Shown here: in pieces, positions 1-9,074 of the stretch
Layout of the letters: each line of letters starts with the position of its first letter
Position numbering within the stretch: position 1 is the first letter of the stretch
From: Ciceribacter sichuanensis
GTDB lineage: Bacteria; Pseudomonadota; Alphaproteobacteria; Rhizobiales; Rhizobiaceae
DNA length: 64,000 nucleotides
Assembly (NCBI RefSeq): GCF_024055605.1
Contig: NZ_JAMXLX010000001.1
Span: 1 to 64,000, forward strand
Direction of reading: 5' to 3'
Program-made: the position numbers and the translations under genes
The notes under the pieces: generated by a model
What the model was told of the DNA's origin: nothing
Seen by the model: only the letters and a program-made list of their open reading frames with translations
Databases searched by the model: none

Positions 1-430
1 GCCGGATTCATCGGATCGCGAGGATGATGACGGCCTATTCCCCTTAAGGTTGCGCATTCCGGCAGAACGAAGCCGCAGCCGACGTCCACTTCCCGTAGCC
101 CGTCGCTACAAGATTGGCGATCACGCGTATGGTGTTCGGACTGCCCATAGGCGAGGGCGGGTTGACGGAAGGACGGACTTCCGTCGGATGGGACTACCGA
201 CGGTGCTGCGCAGAGCGTCCTCAATGAATGGTTAATCCGGTCTCCCGAATCTTAACGGTAAGTTTAAACTGACCTTCAGTCCGGCCTGCTAAGACTGCCT
301 CATCGTTTCTCGTATTGCGTGGCGTCATGCGGTCCCTAGTGCTCATCCGATCTTTACCGGGCTTCGTTCCGTTCCTGCCTGCCGGCTCGGCGGGAGCACT
401 TTCCTGCGTCACCGCCGCAAGGAGGATGGC
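1..430. other. 5' edge, no supported gene
   Basis: I find no convincing coding region before the first glycosyltransferase gene. The short open frames here have no ribosome binding site and no recognisable protein. The segment is presumably the leader of the next gene, perhaps with the tail of a gene lying outside the window. A good Shine-Dalgarno (AGGAGG) sits just before the ATG at 431. Confidence 0.5.
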
Positions 431-1255
431 ATGAACCCGTCGCCGACATTTTCCCTTCTGGCGCCGCGCCTGCCGATCTTTGGCTGCCCGGTCTACGACC
501 TGACCTGGGACGGCGCTTTGTCCTTCGTCAATGAACTGGCAAGCCTGCCGATGGGGCAAACCCATATTACGTTCCTGAATGCCAACAATGCCAATATCAT
601 GCTTTCCGACCGGAGCTTCCGCGATGTCCTGGGGCGTTCGGTCGTACTGCCGGATGGCGTCGGCCTCGACATCGCTTCTCACATGCTGAACGGTGAAAAG
701 TTCGTGGCCAACCTGAATGGCACGGACTTCGTGCCGGCGCTGCTCACATATATGGTCACTCCCCGGCGCATCGGCCTGATCGGCGGATCGCCGGAGGTGC
801 TCGAAGCGGCGACGGCGGGGTTCCAGCGTCACGCGCCCTGGCACAGGTTTGTCCCGATCTCCGACGGCTTCTTCGACAAGGAGGACAGTTCGGAGGTTCT
901 GGCGGCGCTGGATGCGGAGAAGCTGGACATTCTGCTCGTCGGCATGGGCACGCCGCTTCAGGAAAAATGGGTGGATCGCAATATCCAGACCAGGCATGCC
1001 CGGGTCGTGATGAGCGTCGGTGCTCTCTTCGACTTCGCTTCGGGACGCGTTCCGCGTGCACCTTCCGTGCTGCGAAGCTTGCGGGTGGAATGGGCCTACC
1101 GCCTCTGGCTCGAGCCGGAACGCCTGTGGCGCCGTTACATCCTCGGGATTCCTGTCTTCCTCTATAATGTGCTTCGTTACAAGCTTTCCGAGCGCAATGC
1201 CGCTGGCGGCAAGTCTACGCGTCCTCAGCATCCGGCGCGTGGTGGCAAGGCCTGA
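431..1255 (+). CDS. WecG/TagA/CpsF family glycosyltransferase
   Basis: A 274-aa protein of the WecG/TagA/CpsF family (GT26). These enzymes move an N-acetylmannosamine-type or related sugar from a UDP-sugar onto a lipid-linked intermediate in surface polysaccharide synthesis, at the inner face of the membrane. Family features are visible: the N-terminal stretch around residues 48-55 (FLNANNAN), PDGVG near residue 76, NGTDF near residue 98, a Rossmann-like GLIGGSPE near residue 117, and VGMGTPLQEKW near residue 180. The C-terminal arginine- and tryptophan-rich segment (EWAYRLWLEPERLWRRY) is typical and probably contacts the membrane. AGGAGG lies 6 bases before the ATG. The donor sugar cannot be read from the sequence. 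Confidence 0.9.
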   Translation: MNPSPTFSLLAPRLPIFGCPVYDLTWDGALSFVNELASLPMGQTHITFLNANNANIMLSDRSFRDVLGRSVVLPDGVGLDIASHMLNGEKFVANLNGTDFVPALLTYMVTPRRIGLIGGSPEVLEAATAGFQRHAPWHRFVPISDGFFDKEDSSEVLAALDAEKLDILLVGMGTPLQEKWVDRNIQTRHARVVMSVGALFDFASGRVPRAPSVLRSLRVEWAYRLWLEPERLWRRYILGIPVFLYNVLRYKLSERNAAGGKSTRPQHPARGGKA

Positions 1256-1256
1256 A

Positions 1257-1301
1257 GCATGTCGCGCAAAAGTGTGCAGCGCTTTTGCGGCAATGACATG
1301 C
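1257..1301. repeat. palindromic intergenic repeat
   Basis: Imperfect palindrome between the glycosyltransferase and folD. The outer arms GCATGTC/GACATGC enclose inner arms CGCAAAAG/CTTTTGCG around a short loop. Palindromes of this kind are common in rhizobial intergenic DNA. It begins two bases after the stop codon, so it may also protect or end the upstream transcript. No second copy was noticed in the window. Confidence 0.6.
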
Positions 1302-1477
1302 GATAAAAAGGGCTCAAAGCGTACGGAGCGACTGCTGGACCGCGAACGCTTTAGTGTCGCTGGCGCTTTCTAGCCCCTTGCAAATTGCCTTATTTTGACA
1401 GCATAGGGCGGGGACAGGCAAATCCGGGCGATATGCTTTGCCTAGATTGGCCGGAACGCAAGCAAGAGGATGCTATC

Positions 1478-2377
1478 GTGACGACGGTGATTGATGGCAA
1501 GCAGGCAGCCGCATCGGTTGTCGCAGCGGTGAAGGCCGCTGCCGAGAAACTCGAGGCCGAGGCGGGTCGCAAGCCGGGTCTGGCCGTGGTGATTGTCGGG
1601 GATGATCCGGCAAGCCATGCCTATGTGAACTCCAAGGGCAAGATGGCAAAGCAGTGCGGCTTCAAGTCCGTGCAGCACACGCTTGCCGAAGAAACCAGCC
1701 AGGAAACGCTGATGGCGCTGGTCGCCGAGCTCAATGCCGATCCGGAAATCGACGGTATTCTCGTACAGCTGCCCCTGCCGAAACACCTGAATTCCGATGC
1801 GGTGATCCAGTCGATCCTGCCGGAAAAGGACGTCGACGGCCTGCATGTGGTCAATGCCGGCAAGCTCGCCACCGGCGATATGGAAACCGGTCTCGTCTCC
1901 TGCACGCCGGCCGGCGCGATGATCCTTGTGCGGCAGATCCACGGCAACGATCTCTCCGGCCTCAATGCGCTGGTGATCGGTCGTTCCAACCTGTTCGGCA
2001 AGCCGATGGCGCAATTGCTGCTGAACGCCAACGCCACCGTCACCATCGCCCACTCCCGCAGCCGCGATCTCGCCGGCATTGCGCGGAGCGCCGATATCCT
2101 CGTCGCTGCCGTCGGCCGCGCCGAAATGGTGAAGGCCGACTGGGTGAAGCCCGGTGCAACTGTGATCGATGTCGGCATCAACCGGGTTCCCGCGCCGGAA
2201 AAGGGCGAGGGCAAGAACAAGCTGGTCGGCGACGTCGACTTTGCGGAGTGCGCACCGGTTGCCGCCGCGATTTCCCCGGTTCCGGGCGGTGTCGGCCCGA
2301 TGACCATCGCCATGCTGATGGCCAATACAGTGATTGCCGCCTATCGCGCGGCGGGCCGTCAGGCTCCGAAGTTCTGA
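1478..2377 (+). CDS. folD: bifunctional methylenetetrahydrofolate dehydrogenase/cyclohydrolase FolD
   Basis: A cytoplasmic 299-aa enzyme that interconverts 5,10-methylene-THF, 5,10-methenyl-THF and 10-formyl-THF, supplying one-carbon units for purine and formyl-methionine synthesis. The active-site block [14 protein letters not shown] (about residues 50-63) carries the conserved Tyr and Lys. ILVQLPLP near residue 95, the NADP-binding [11 protein letters not shown] near residue 168 and [10 protein letters not shown] near the C-terminus are all family signatures. The GTG at 1478 is chosen because AGAGGA precedes it at the right distance and it gives the normal family length. The open frame extends 31 codons upstream without a Shine-Dalgarno. 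Confidence 0.96.
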   Translation: MTTVIDGKQAAASVVAAVKAAAEKLEAEAGRKPGLAVVIVGDDPASHAYVNSKGKMAKQCGFKSVQHTLAEETSQETLMALVAELNADPEIDGILVQLPLPKHLNSDAVIQSILPEKDVDGLHVVNAGKLATGDMETGLVSCTPAGAMILVRQIHGNDLSGLNALVIGRSNLFGKPMAQLLLNANATVTIAHSRSRDLAGIARSADILVAAVGRAEMVKADWVKPGATVIDVGINRVPAPEKGEGKNKLVGDVDFAECAPVAAAISPVPGGVGPMTIAMLMANTVIAAYRAAGRQAPKF

Positions 2378-2394
2378 CACGGTCAGACCTTTAC

Positions 2395-2419
2395 GGGCCT
2401 GCGTCGCGTCCGCAGGCCC
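2395..2419. terminator. hairpin between convergent folD and aglR
   Basis: Perfect 9-bp stem GGGCCTGCG/CGCAGGCCC with a 7-base loop, 18 bases after the folD stop and just beyond the aglR stop on the other strand. There is no long T tract, so a bidirectional role is inferred from position. Confidence 0.5.
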
Positions 2420-2433
2420 TCGGATCCGGTGCC

Positions 2434-3459
2434 TCATTGCGGCGCCGGACCTGTCGAGGCGCGGACCACCAGATCGGTTTTCCAGAGTTCGTGTTCCGGC
2501 GGTTGCGGCTGTGTCCGGTTGATCGCCGCGATCAATCGCTGGGCGATCCTGATGCCGGCGGCCCTCAGAGAAGAGCGCGTGGTCGTCAGCGGCACGGTGA
2601 AGTTTTCCGGTTTCAAGAGCGGCAGCACATCGTCATGGGCGATCAGCGAGATGTCCTCGCCGAGTTTCAGGCCCGCCTTGTTGATTGCCCTGACCGCGCC
2701 CAGCGCCAGAACCGTACTGGCGCAGAGAACCGCTGTCGGCCGCTCCGGCAGTTCCAGCAATTCGGCCATGCCGCGATAGCCGAATTCGTCCGTCATCACG
2801 GTGTGACGCATATGCGACGGGGCGAGTTCGAGCCCCTTTTCCCGGAGTGCCGCCATCGCCCCGAGCTTGCGCCTCAGGGCGAAATCAAAATCTTCCGGGC
2901 CGTTGAGCAGGGCAAAGCGGCGATGTCCGAGCCGCAGCAGAAGCTCCGCCGCATCGCGGAACGCCCCCTCGTTGTCGACATCGAGATAGGGATAGTCGAG
3001 CGGTAGGCCGTGGGACCGGCCATGCACGATGAACGGCACCGCGAGCGACTTCGCCATGGCGATGCGGGGGTCGTTTTCGCGCATGTAGGCGAGGTAATAG
3101 CCGTCGACGCTGCCGCTTGCCACCAGCCAGCGGATCGCCTGTTCCTCGTCGCGCGGATGCGATGGCATGATGACGAAATGGAAATCGTGGCGAAGCGCCT
3201 CTTCCGCGAGGCCGCTCTGGAACTCCCCGAAATGGACGTCGGAATAATGTCCGGGAGCCGTCGGCAGAACCAGTCCGATCGAGCCGGCCTTGCCGGTGGC
3301 GAGGCGCTGCGCGGCGCGATTCGGCCTGTAGCCGGTTTCCTGCGCGGCCTTCAATACGCGTTGCCGCGTTTCTTCATTGACTTCCGGATAGCCGTTTATC
3401 GCACGGCTGATTGTCGTTTGCGACAGGCCGAGAAGCTCGGACAGTTGTTTCAGATTCAC
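2434..3459 (-). CDS. aglR: LacI-family repressor of the alpha-glucoside operon (AglR)
   Basis: A 341-aa regulator with a typical LacI N-terminus: a helix-turn-helix (LSELLGLSQTTISRAINGYPEV) and a hinge helix (NRAAQRLATG) in the first 55 residues, followed by a periplasmic-binding-protein-like sugar-sensing domain. It is divergent from the binding-protein gene of the alpha-glucoside operon. A perfect palindrome of LacI-operator type lies between the two genes, so it is inferred to repress aglEFGAK until an alpha-glucoside is present. The GTG at 3459 is chosen because AGGGAGGGA precedes it and the protein then starts directly at the HTH. The frame upstream (to 3585) lacks family similarity. Confidence 0.9.
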   Translation of the reverse strand: MNLKQLSELLGLSQTTISRAINGYPEVNEETRQRVLKAAQETGYRPNRAAQRLATGKAGSIGLVLPTAPGHYSDVHFGEFQSGLAEEALRHDFHFVIMPSHPRDEEQAIRWLVASGSVDGYYLAYMRENDPRIAMAKSLAVPFIVHGRSHGLPLDYPYLDVDNEGAFRDAAELLLRLGHRRFALLNGPEDFDFALRRKLGAMAALREKGLELAPSHMRHTVMTDEFGYRGMAELLELPERPTAVLCASTVLALGAVRAINKAGLKLGEDISLIAHDDVLPLLKPENFTVPLTTTRSSLRAAGIRIAQRLIAAINRTQPQPPEHELWKTDLVVRASTGPAPQ

Positions 3460-3640
3460 GGTATGCAGTCCCTCCCTGCGGCCTTGTCCTGCCGGGCGTT
3501 TCCTCCACCTGCAAACCAAAGCGCCACCATTTTCTAGCAGCACCGGCAATGCGCCGAAACAGGAAAATACCGAACTGGGACGCATGCGAACATTTTGCTC
3601 GTAGACGTTGCGGCGATTTGCGGCAGAAATAGAAATGTGC

Positions 3641-3690
3641 TTGACTCCCCTTCGCCGTCAGTGGGATGACTTCAACGCCAAAGCGCTTTG
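3641..3690 (+). promoter_or_regulatory. aglE promoter region with LacI-type operator
   Basis: The 12-bp perfect palindrome CAAAGCGCTTTG at 3679-3690 has the central CG dyad typical of LacI-family operators. A possible -35 (TTGACT, 3641-3646) lies 33 bases upstream, so the palindrome would fall at or just past the transcription start, a classic repression position. The -10 is weak (around 3664). Assignment to AglR is inferred from adjacency. Confidence 0.6.
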
Positions 3691-3753
3691 AAAAAAAAGC
3701 TGCGGCGAATAAGGCGACGTTGTTCGCCGGTTGTGTGGAGGGAGGTAATTCAC

Positions 3754-5112
3754 ATGAAGAAAACATTTTTGATGACTGTCGCGGCAGTCGCGCTCCTGGC
3801 TGGAGCCGCAGGCGCTGCGGAACTGAAATTCAAGCCGGGAGAGGATTCGAAATTCAACTGGGCGAGCCTTGAGGAATTCAAGAAGTCCCATGCCATGGCC
3901 GGCCAGTCGGTGACGATTTTCGGCCCCTGGCGCGGCGAGGACCAAGCCCTTTTCGAAAGCGTTCTGGCCTATTTCGAGGATGCCACCGGCATCGACGTGA
4001 AGTATTCCTCCTCCGAAAACTACGAGCAGCAGATCGTCATCGACACCCAGGCCGGTAGCCCGCCGGATGTCGCCATCCTGCCGCAGCCGGGCCTTATCGC
4101 CGATCTCGCCACCAAGGGTTACCTTGTGCCGCTCGGCGAGGAGAACAAGGATTGGCTGCTGCAGAACTATGCCGCCGGTCAATCGTGGGTGGACCTCTCC
4201 ACCTACAAGGGCAAGGACGGCAAGGCCGCCATCTATGCCTTCCCCTACAAGATCGATGTGAAGTCGCTGATCTGGTATGTGCCGGAAAACTTCGAGGACG
4301 CCGGCTATGAAGTTCCCAAGACCATGGAGGAACTCAAGGCCCTGACCGAGAAGATCGTCGCTGACGGCGGCACGCCCTGGTGCATCGGTCTCGGCTCCGG
4401 CGGTGCGACCGGCTGGCCGGCGACCGACTGGGTCGAGGACATGATGCTGCGCACGCAGTCCGCCGATGTCTACGACAAGTGGGTATCGAACGAGATCAAG
4501 TTCGACGATCCGGCCGTTGTCGGCGCGATCGAGGAGTTCGGCTGGTTCGCCAAGAACGACAAGTTCGTCGACGGTGGCGCGGCTGGCGTTGCTTCCACCG
4601 ACTTCCGCGACAGCCCGAAGGGCCTCTTCGCCTCGCCGCCGAAGTGCTACCTGCATCACCAGGCGTCCTTCATTCCGTCCTTCTTCCCGGAAGGCACGGT
4701 TGTCGGCCAGGATGCGGATTTCTTCTACATGCCTCCCTACGAGAGCAAGAAGGAACTCGGCAATCCGGTTCTTGGTGCCGGCACGCTTGCCATGATCACC
4801 AAGGACACACCCGCCGCCCGCGCCTTCATCGATTTCCTGAAGACGCCGATCGCGCACGAGCTCTGGATGGCGCAGTCCAGCTTCCTGACGCCTTACAAGG
4901 CGGTGAACATGGACGCCTACGCCAATGCGCCGATGCGCAAGCAGGGTGACATCCTGCTCGGCGCCACCACCTTCCGCTTCGATGGTTCCGACCTGATGCC
5001 CGGCAAGATCGGTGCCGGCGCGTTCTGGACGGGTATGGTCGACTACACCGGCGGCAAGTCTGCTGCCGATGTCGCCGCCGGCATTCAGAAGGCCTGGGAC
5101 GGCCTGAAGTAA
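3754..5112 (+). CDS. aglE: alpha-glucoside ABC transporter substrate-binding protein AglE
   Basis: A 452-aa periplasmic binding protein with a signal peptide (MKKTFLMTVAAVALLAGAAGA, cleavage likely near residue 22). The mature part has the family-1 sugar-binding layout, with a repeat of aromatic and acidic residues and an aligned hinge (GPWRGEDQALFESVLAYF; PPDVAILPQPG). It is the first gene of aglEFGAK and should deliver sucrose, maltose, trehalose or similar alpha-glucosides to AglF/AglG. The ATG at 3754 follows GGAGGTAA. An upstream TTG at 3688 is in frame but would spoil the signal peptide and overlaps the operator. The operon order matches the S. meliloti agl locus. Confidence 0.93.
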   Translation: MKKTFLMTVAAVALLAGAAGAAELKFKPGEDSKFNWASLEEFKKSHAMAGQSVTIFGPWRGEDQALFESVLAYFEDATGIDVKYSSSENYEQQIVIDTQAGSPPDVAILPQPGLIADLATKGYLVPLGEENKDWLLQNYAAGQSWVDLSTYKGKDGKAAIYAFPYKIDVKSLIWYVPENFEDAGYEVPKTMEELKALTEKIVADGGTPWCIGLGSGGATGWPATDWVEDMMLRTQSADVYDKWVSNEIKFDDPAVVGAIEEFGWFAKNDKFVDGGAAGVASTDFRDSPKGLFASPPKCYLHHQASFIPSFFPEGTVVGQDADFFYMPPYESKKELGNPVLGAGTLAMITKDTPAARAFIDFLKTPIAHELWMAQSSFLTPYKAVNMDAYANAPMRKQGDILLGATTFRFDGSDLMPGKIGAGAFWTGMVDYTGGKSAADVAAGIQKAWDGLK

Positions 5113-5131
5113 CCGTCAAACAAGCTGAGCC

Positions 5132-5159
5132 GATGCCGCCCGCTGCAACGGGTGGCATC
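5132..5159 (+). terminator. intra-operon hairpin after aglE
   Basis: An 11-bp stem (GATGCCGCCCG / CGGGTGGCATC, one G-T pair) with a 6-base loop lies between aglE and aglF. There is no T tract, so it more likely stabilises the aglE message or attenuates weakly. That fits the usual excess of binding protein over permease. Confidence 0.45.
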
Positions 5160-5191
5160 GTCAGTCTTGCTGTCGTCGGGAGGGGAAGTCT

Positions 5192-6202
5192 TTGCAACAG
5201 TTACTCTATGCGCTGCTGACGATCGTGATCGGGATTGCCGGAGCGATCGGCTATTTCTACGGCTCGAACCTTCTGCTCGATCTGATCTTTCCGTCGCGGC
5301 TTGCCGATACGGCGCAGTCTTCGCGCAACATCCGCCGTGCGAGCCTCGTTCGCCCCTGGCTTTTCCTCGGTCCGGCCATCGTGTCGCTGTCGATCTATCT
5401 GGTCTATCCGGTGTTTTCGTCGGTGGCCTATTCCCTTTTCGATCGGGCAGGCACCAGTTTCGTCGGTCTCGCCAACTATCGCTGGATGCTTTACGACACC
5501 GAATTCCGCCAGTCGATTTTCAACAACATGCTATGGCTGATCGTCGTGCCGGCGGCTTCCACGCTGTTCGGCCTGATCATCGCGGCGCTCACCGACCGCA
5601 TCTGGTGGGGCAATATCGCCAAGTCCCTGATCTTCATGCCGATGGCGATTTCCTTCGTCGGCGCATCCGTCATCTGGAAGTTCGTTTATGATTATCGCGA
5701 CGCCGGTTCGCAGCAGATCGGCATCCTGAACGCCATCGTCGTGGCGTTCGGCGGCGAGCCGCAAATCTGGATCACGCTGCCCTTCTGGAACAATTTCTTC
5801 CTCATGGTCATCCTCATCTGGATCCAGACCGGCTTTGCCATGGTTCTCCTGTCGGCGGCCCTTCGCGGCATTCCGGAGGAGACCATCGAGGCGGCCGTGA
5901 TCGATGGCGCCAACCCCTGGCAGATCTTCCTCAAGATCAAGGTGCCGCAGATCTGGGGCACCATCGCCGTCGTCTGGACGACGATCACCATTCTCGTCCT
6001 CAAGGTCTTCGATATCGTGCTGGCAATGACCAATGGTCAGTGGCAGACCCAGGTGCTGGCGAACCTGATGTTCGACTGGATGTTCCGAGGCGGTGGCGAT
6101 TTCGGTCGCGGTGCCTCGATCGCCGTCGTCATCATGATCATGGTCGTGCCGATCATGATCTGGAACATCCGCAACGCCCGTCGGGAAATGGAAGGACGCT
6201 GA
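5192..6202 (+). CDS. aglF: alpha-glucoside ABC transporter permease AglF
   Basis: A 336-aa inner-membrane permease of the MalF type. An additional N-terminal hydrophobic segment (residues 3-35) precedes the standard six-helix core, which starts near residue 50 (RPWLFLGPAIVSLSIYLVYPV). The cytoplasmic EAA loop that docks on the ATPase is EAAVIDGANPWQIFLKI, near residue 230. The start is TTG, preceded by GGGAGGGGAAG. It lies second in the operon and ends one base before the ATG of aglG, which implies translational coupling. Confidence 0.92.
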   Translation: MQQLLYALLTIVIGIAGAIGYFYGSNLLLDLIFPSRLADTAQSSRNIRRASLVRPWLFLGPAIVSLSIYLVYPVFSSVAYSLFDRAGTSFVGLANYRWMLYDTEFRQSIFNNMLWLIVVPAASTLFGLIIAALTDRIWWGNIAKSLIFMPMAISFVGASVIWKFVYDYRDAGSQQIGILNAIVVAFGGEPQIWITLPFWNNFFLMVILIWIQTGFAMVLLSAALRGIPEETIEAAVIDGANPWQIFLKIKVPQIWGTIAVVWTTITILVLKVFDIVLAMTNGQWQTQVLANLMFDWMFRGGGDFGRGASIAVVIMIMVVPIMIWNIRNARREMEGR

Positions 6203-6203
6203 G

Positions 6204-7352
6204 ATGCATAAAGGCAGTGTTCGCTCGCCACTGACGTGGTTCGTCCATCTTTCCGTTCTTTTCCTTGTGGTGCTCTGGACCCTGCCGACGGCCGGCCTGT
6301 TCATCTCGGCCATCCGCGACAAGGACCAGATCGTCGCCTCCGGCTGGTGGACGGCGCTTTCGACCTCCACCCAGAATGCGATCTATCGTGCTCCCGCCGC
6401 GGACAAGCAGGTCGAGGAAAACGGTACTTTCGTCATTTCCGGCAATGTCTTCGAGGGTGGCCAGGGCACCGTCGGCGCCTTCGGCAATTCGAGCCAGGAC
6501 CCGGCAGCCTTCGAGGCCGGCGCTACCGCGGACCTGAAGGACGACGTCAAGCTGACGGTCGAGGCGAACGGCGATTTCCGCCTGACCTCGCCTAAGGCCT
6601 TCGAGGGGACGCGTGGCCAGCGCATCTTCTACACGGCCGCCATTCCGCCGCGCTTCACGCTGGAAAATTATCGCAACGTGTTGATGGCGGAAGGCATCGG
6701 TCAGTCCTTCATCAACTCGCTGACGGTTGCCATCCCCGCGACCATCATCCCGATCCTCGTTGCAGCCTTCGCGGCCTATGCGCTGGCATGGATGCCGTTC
6801 CCCGGCCGGTCGCTCATACTTGCCGTCATCGTCGGCCTGCTGGTGGTCCCGCTGCAGATGTCGCTCATCCCGCTCCTGAAGATGTATAACGGCATCGGCG
6901 CGTTCTTCGGGGTGCCGTCCAAGACCTATCTCGGCATCTGGCTCGCCCATATGGGCTTCGGCTTGCCGCTCGCGATCTATCTCCTGCGCAACTACATCGC
7001 CGGCCTGCCGCGGGAAATCATGGAATCCGCCCGCGTCGACGGCGCGTCGGACTTCACCATCTTTACGAAGATCGTGCTGCCGCTGTCCTATCCGGCGCTC
7101 GCGTCCTTCGCCATCTTTCAGTTCCTCTGGACCTGGAACGACCTGCTGGTCGCCATGGTTTTCCTGGGAACCGGCAATGATGAGCTGGTCCTGACCGGCC
7201 GTCTCGTCAACCTTCTCGGCTCGCGCGGCGGCAAGTGGGAAATCCTCACCGCCTCGGCCTTCATTACCATCATCGTGCCGTTGCTCGTCTTCTTCGCGCT
7301 CCAGCGTTACCTCGTCCGCGGCCTGCTGGCCGGTTCGGTCAAGGGTGGTTGA
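6204..7352 (+). CDS. aglG: alpha-glucoside ABC transporter permease AglG
   Basis: A 382-aa MalG-type permease. The EAA loop (ESARVDGASDFTIFTKIVLP, near residue 272) and C-terminal helices are standard. Residues about 35-150 form an unusually long, hydrophilic, Gly/Ala-rich extracytoplasmic segment between the first and second membrane helices, making the protein about 85 residues longer than E. coli MalG. AglG of S. meliloti is also long. The segment probably contacts AglE. Spacing to aglF is 1 base. Confidence 0.92.
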   Translation: MHKGSVRSPLTWFVHLSVLFLVVLWTLPTAGLFISAIRDKDQIVASGWWTALSTSTQNAIYRAPAADKQVEENGTFVISGNVFEGGQGTVGAFGNSSQDPAAFEAGATADLKDDVKLTVEANGDFRLTSPKAFEGTRGQRIFYTAAIPPRFTLENYRNVLMAEGIGQSFINSLTVAIPATIIPILVAAFAAYALAWMPFPGRSLILAVIVGLLVVPLQMSLIPLLKMYNGIGAFFGVPSKTYLGIWLAHMGFGLPLAIYLLRNYIAGLPREIMESARVDGASDFTIFTKIVLPLSYPALASFAIFQFLWTWNDLLVAMVFLGTGNDELVLTGRLVNLLGSRGGKWEILTASAFITIIVPLLVFFALQRYLVRGLLAGSVKGG

Positions 7353-7403
7353 CGCGGCAGTTCTGAGAACCCGACCACTTCGTTTTTTGCATAAGGAAAG
7401 AGC

Positions 7404-9059
7404 ATGACCGCTGTAGTGCAATCGCCCCTTTCGCCCGACAAGGATTGGTGGCGCGGCGCCGTGATTTACCAGATCTATCCGCGTTCCTATCAGGATTCCA
7501 ACGGTGACGGCATCGGCGACCTCAAGGGCATCACCGCCCGCCTGCCGCACATCGCCGAACTGGGTGCCGATGCGATCTGGATCTCGCCCTTCTTCACTTC
7601 GCCGATGAAGGATTTCGGCTACGACGTTTCCAACTATGTCGACGTCGACCCGATGTTCGGCACGCTTGCCGATTTCGACGGCCTGATTGCGGAAGCCCAT
7701 CGTCTGGGCATCCGGGTGATGATCGACCTCGTGATTTCCCACACCTCCGACCAGCACCCCTGGTTCGTCGAGAGCCGGTCGAGCAGGAACAATCCTCGGT
7801 CGGACTGGTATGTCTGGGCCGATGCGAAGCCGGATGGCACGCCCCCGAACAACTGGCTGTCGATCTTCGGCGGTTCCGCATGGCAGTGGGACCCGACCCG
7901 CATGCAGTATTACATGCACAACTTCCTGACCTCGCAACCGGATCTCAACCTGCATAATCCCGAGGTTCAGGACGCGGTTCTGGATGCGGTGCGTTTCTGG
8001 CTGAAGCGTGGCGTCGACGGTTTCCGTCTCGACACCATCAACTTTTACTTCCACGACAAACTCTTGCGCGACAACCCGGCGCTCGCTCCGGAACGCCGCA
8101 ACGCCTCGACGGCGCCGGCGGTCAATCCCTACAACTTCCAGGAACATCTCTACGACAAGAACCGTCCTGAGAATCTTGAGTTCCTGAAGCGCTTCCGCGC
8201 CGTGCTCGAAGAGTTCCCGGCGATTGCCGCCGTCGGCGAAGTCGGCGACAGCCAGCGTGGTCTTGAGATCGTCGGCGAATACACCTCCGGCAACGACAAG
8301 ATGCAGATGTGCTACGCCTTCGAATTCCTGGCGCCGGATGCGCTGACGCCGGCGCGCGTCGCCGAGGTGCAGCAGGACTTCGCCAAGGCCGCGCCGGAAG
8401 GCTGGGCCTGCTGGGCCTTTTCCAACCACGATGTCGTGCGTCACGTCACCCGCTGGGGCGCCGATGTCGCCGATCAGGATGCTTTCGCCAAACAGCTGGC
8501 CGCGATCCTGCTGACGCAGCGCGGCTCGGCCTGCATCTACGAGGGCGAGGAACTGGGGCTTACCGAAGCCGATATCGCCTTCGAGGATCTGCAGGATCCC
8601 TATGGCATCCAGTTCTGGCCTGAGTTTAAGGGCCGCGACGGTTGCCGCACGCCGATGGTCTGGGATAGCCATGCCGCCAAGGCGGGCTTTTCGACTGCCG
8701 CAAAGACCTGGCTTCCGATTCCTGTCGAGCACGTTATCAAGGCCGTCGATACCCAGCAGGGCAGGGAGGATTCCGTCCTCGAGCAGTATCGCCGCTTCCT
8801 CGCTTTCCGCCGGCAGCATCCGGCCTTCGCCAAGGGTGACATCGCCTTCTATCCGGTGGACGGCAATGTTCTCCTCTATAGCCGCTCGCTCGGCAACGAG
8901 ACGGTGCTCTGCGTCTTCAACATGGGCGCGCAGCCAGCCACGGCCGTACTGCCGGCCGGTAGCTGGCAGGCTCTGGAGGGGCATGGCTTTACGAGTACGA
9001 TCGCAGACAACAAGGTGGAGCTTCCGGCCTGGGGCGCATATTTCGCGCGTCTGGCCTGA
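7404..9059 (+). CDS. aglA: alpha-glucosidase AglA (GH13)
   Basis: A 551-aa cytoplasmic glycoside hydrolase of family GH13 that splits imported alpha-glucosides to glucose. The four GH13 regions are visible: DLVISHTSDQHPWF (about 108-121), GFRLDTINF with the nucleophile Asp210, AVGEVGD with the acid/base Glu279, and FSNHDVVRHVTRW with the transition-state Asp343. The start of the barrel (WWRGAVIYQIYPRSYQDSNG) is classic for oligo-1,6-glucosidase and alpha-glucosidase members. There is no signal peptide. AAGGAAAGAG precedes the ATG. It lies between the permease and ATPase genes, so uptake and hydrolysis are co-expressed. Confidence 0.95.
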   Translation: MTAVVQSPLSPDKDWWRGAVIYQIYPRSYQDSNGDGIGDLKGITARLPHIAELGADAIWISPFFTSPMKDFGYDVSNYVDVDPMFGTLADFDGLIAEAHRLGIRVMIDLVISHTSDQHPWFVESRSSRNNPRSDWYVWADAKPDGTPPNNWLSIFGGSAWQWDPTRMQYYMHNFLTSQPDLNLHNPEVQDAVLDAVRFWLKRGVDGFRLDTINFYFHDKLLRDNPALAPERRNASTAPAVNPYNFQEHLYDKNRPENLEFLKRFRAVLEEFPAIAAVGEVGDSQRGLEIVGEYTSGNDKMQMCYAFEFLAPDALTPARVAEVQQDFAKAAPEGWACWAFSNHDVVRHVTRWGADVADQDAFAKQLAAILLTQRGSACIYEGEELGLTEADIAFEDLQDPYGIQFWPEFKGRDGCRTPMVWDSHAAKAGFSTAAKTWLPIPVEHVIKAVDTQQGREDSVLEQYRRFLAFRRQHPAFAKGDIAFYPVDGNVLLYSRSLGNETVLCVFNMGAQPATAVLPAGSWQALEGHGFTSTIADNKVELPAWGAYFARLA

Positions 9060-9074
9060 TTGGGGAGGAAGACA

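Noticed and set aside
221-1231. 336-aa minus-strand frame opposite the WecG-type gene
   Set aside because: No start signal and no family. The plus-strand gene has AGGAGG and clear motifs.
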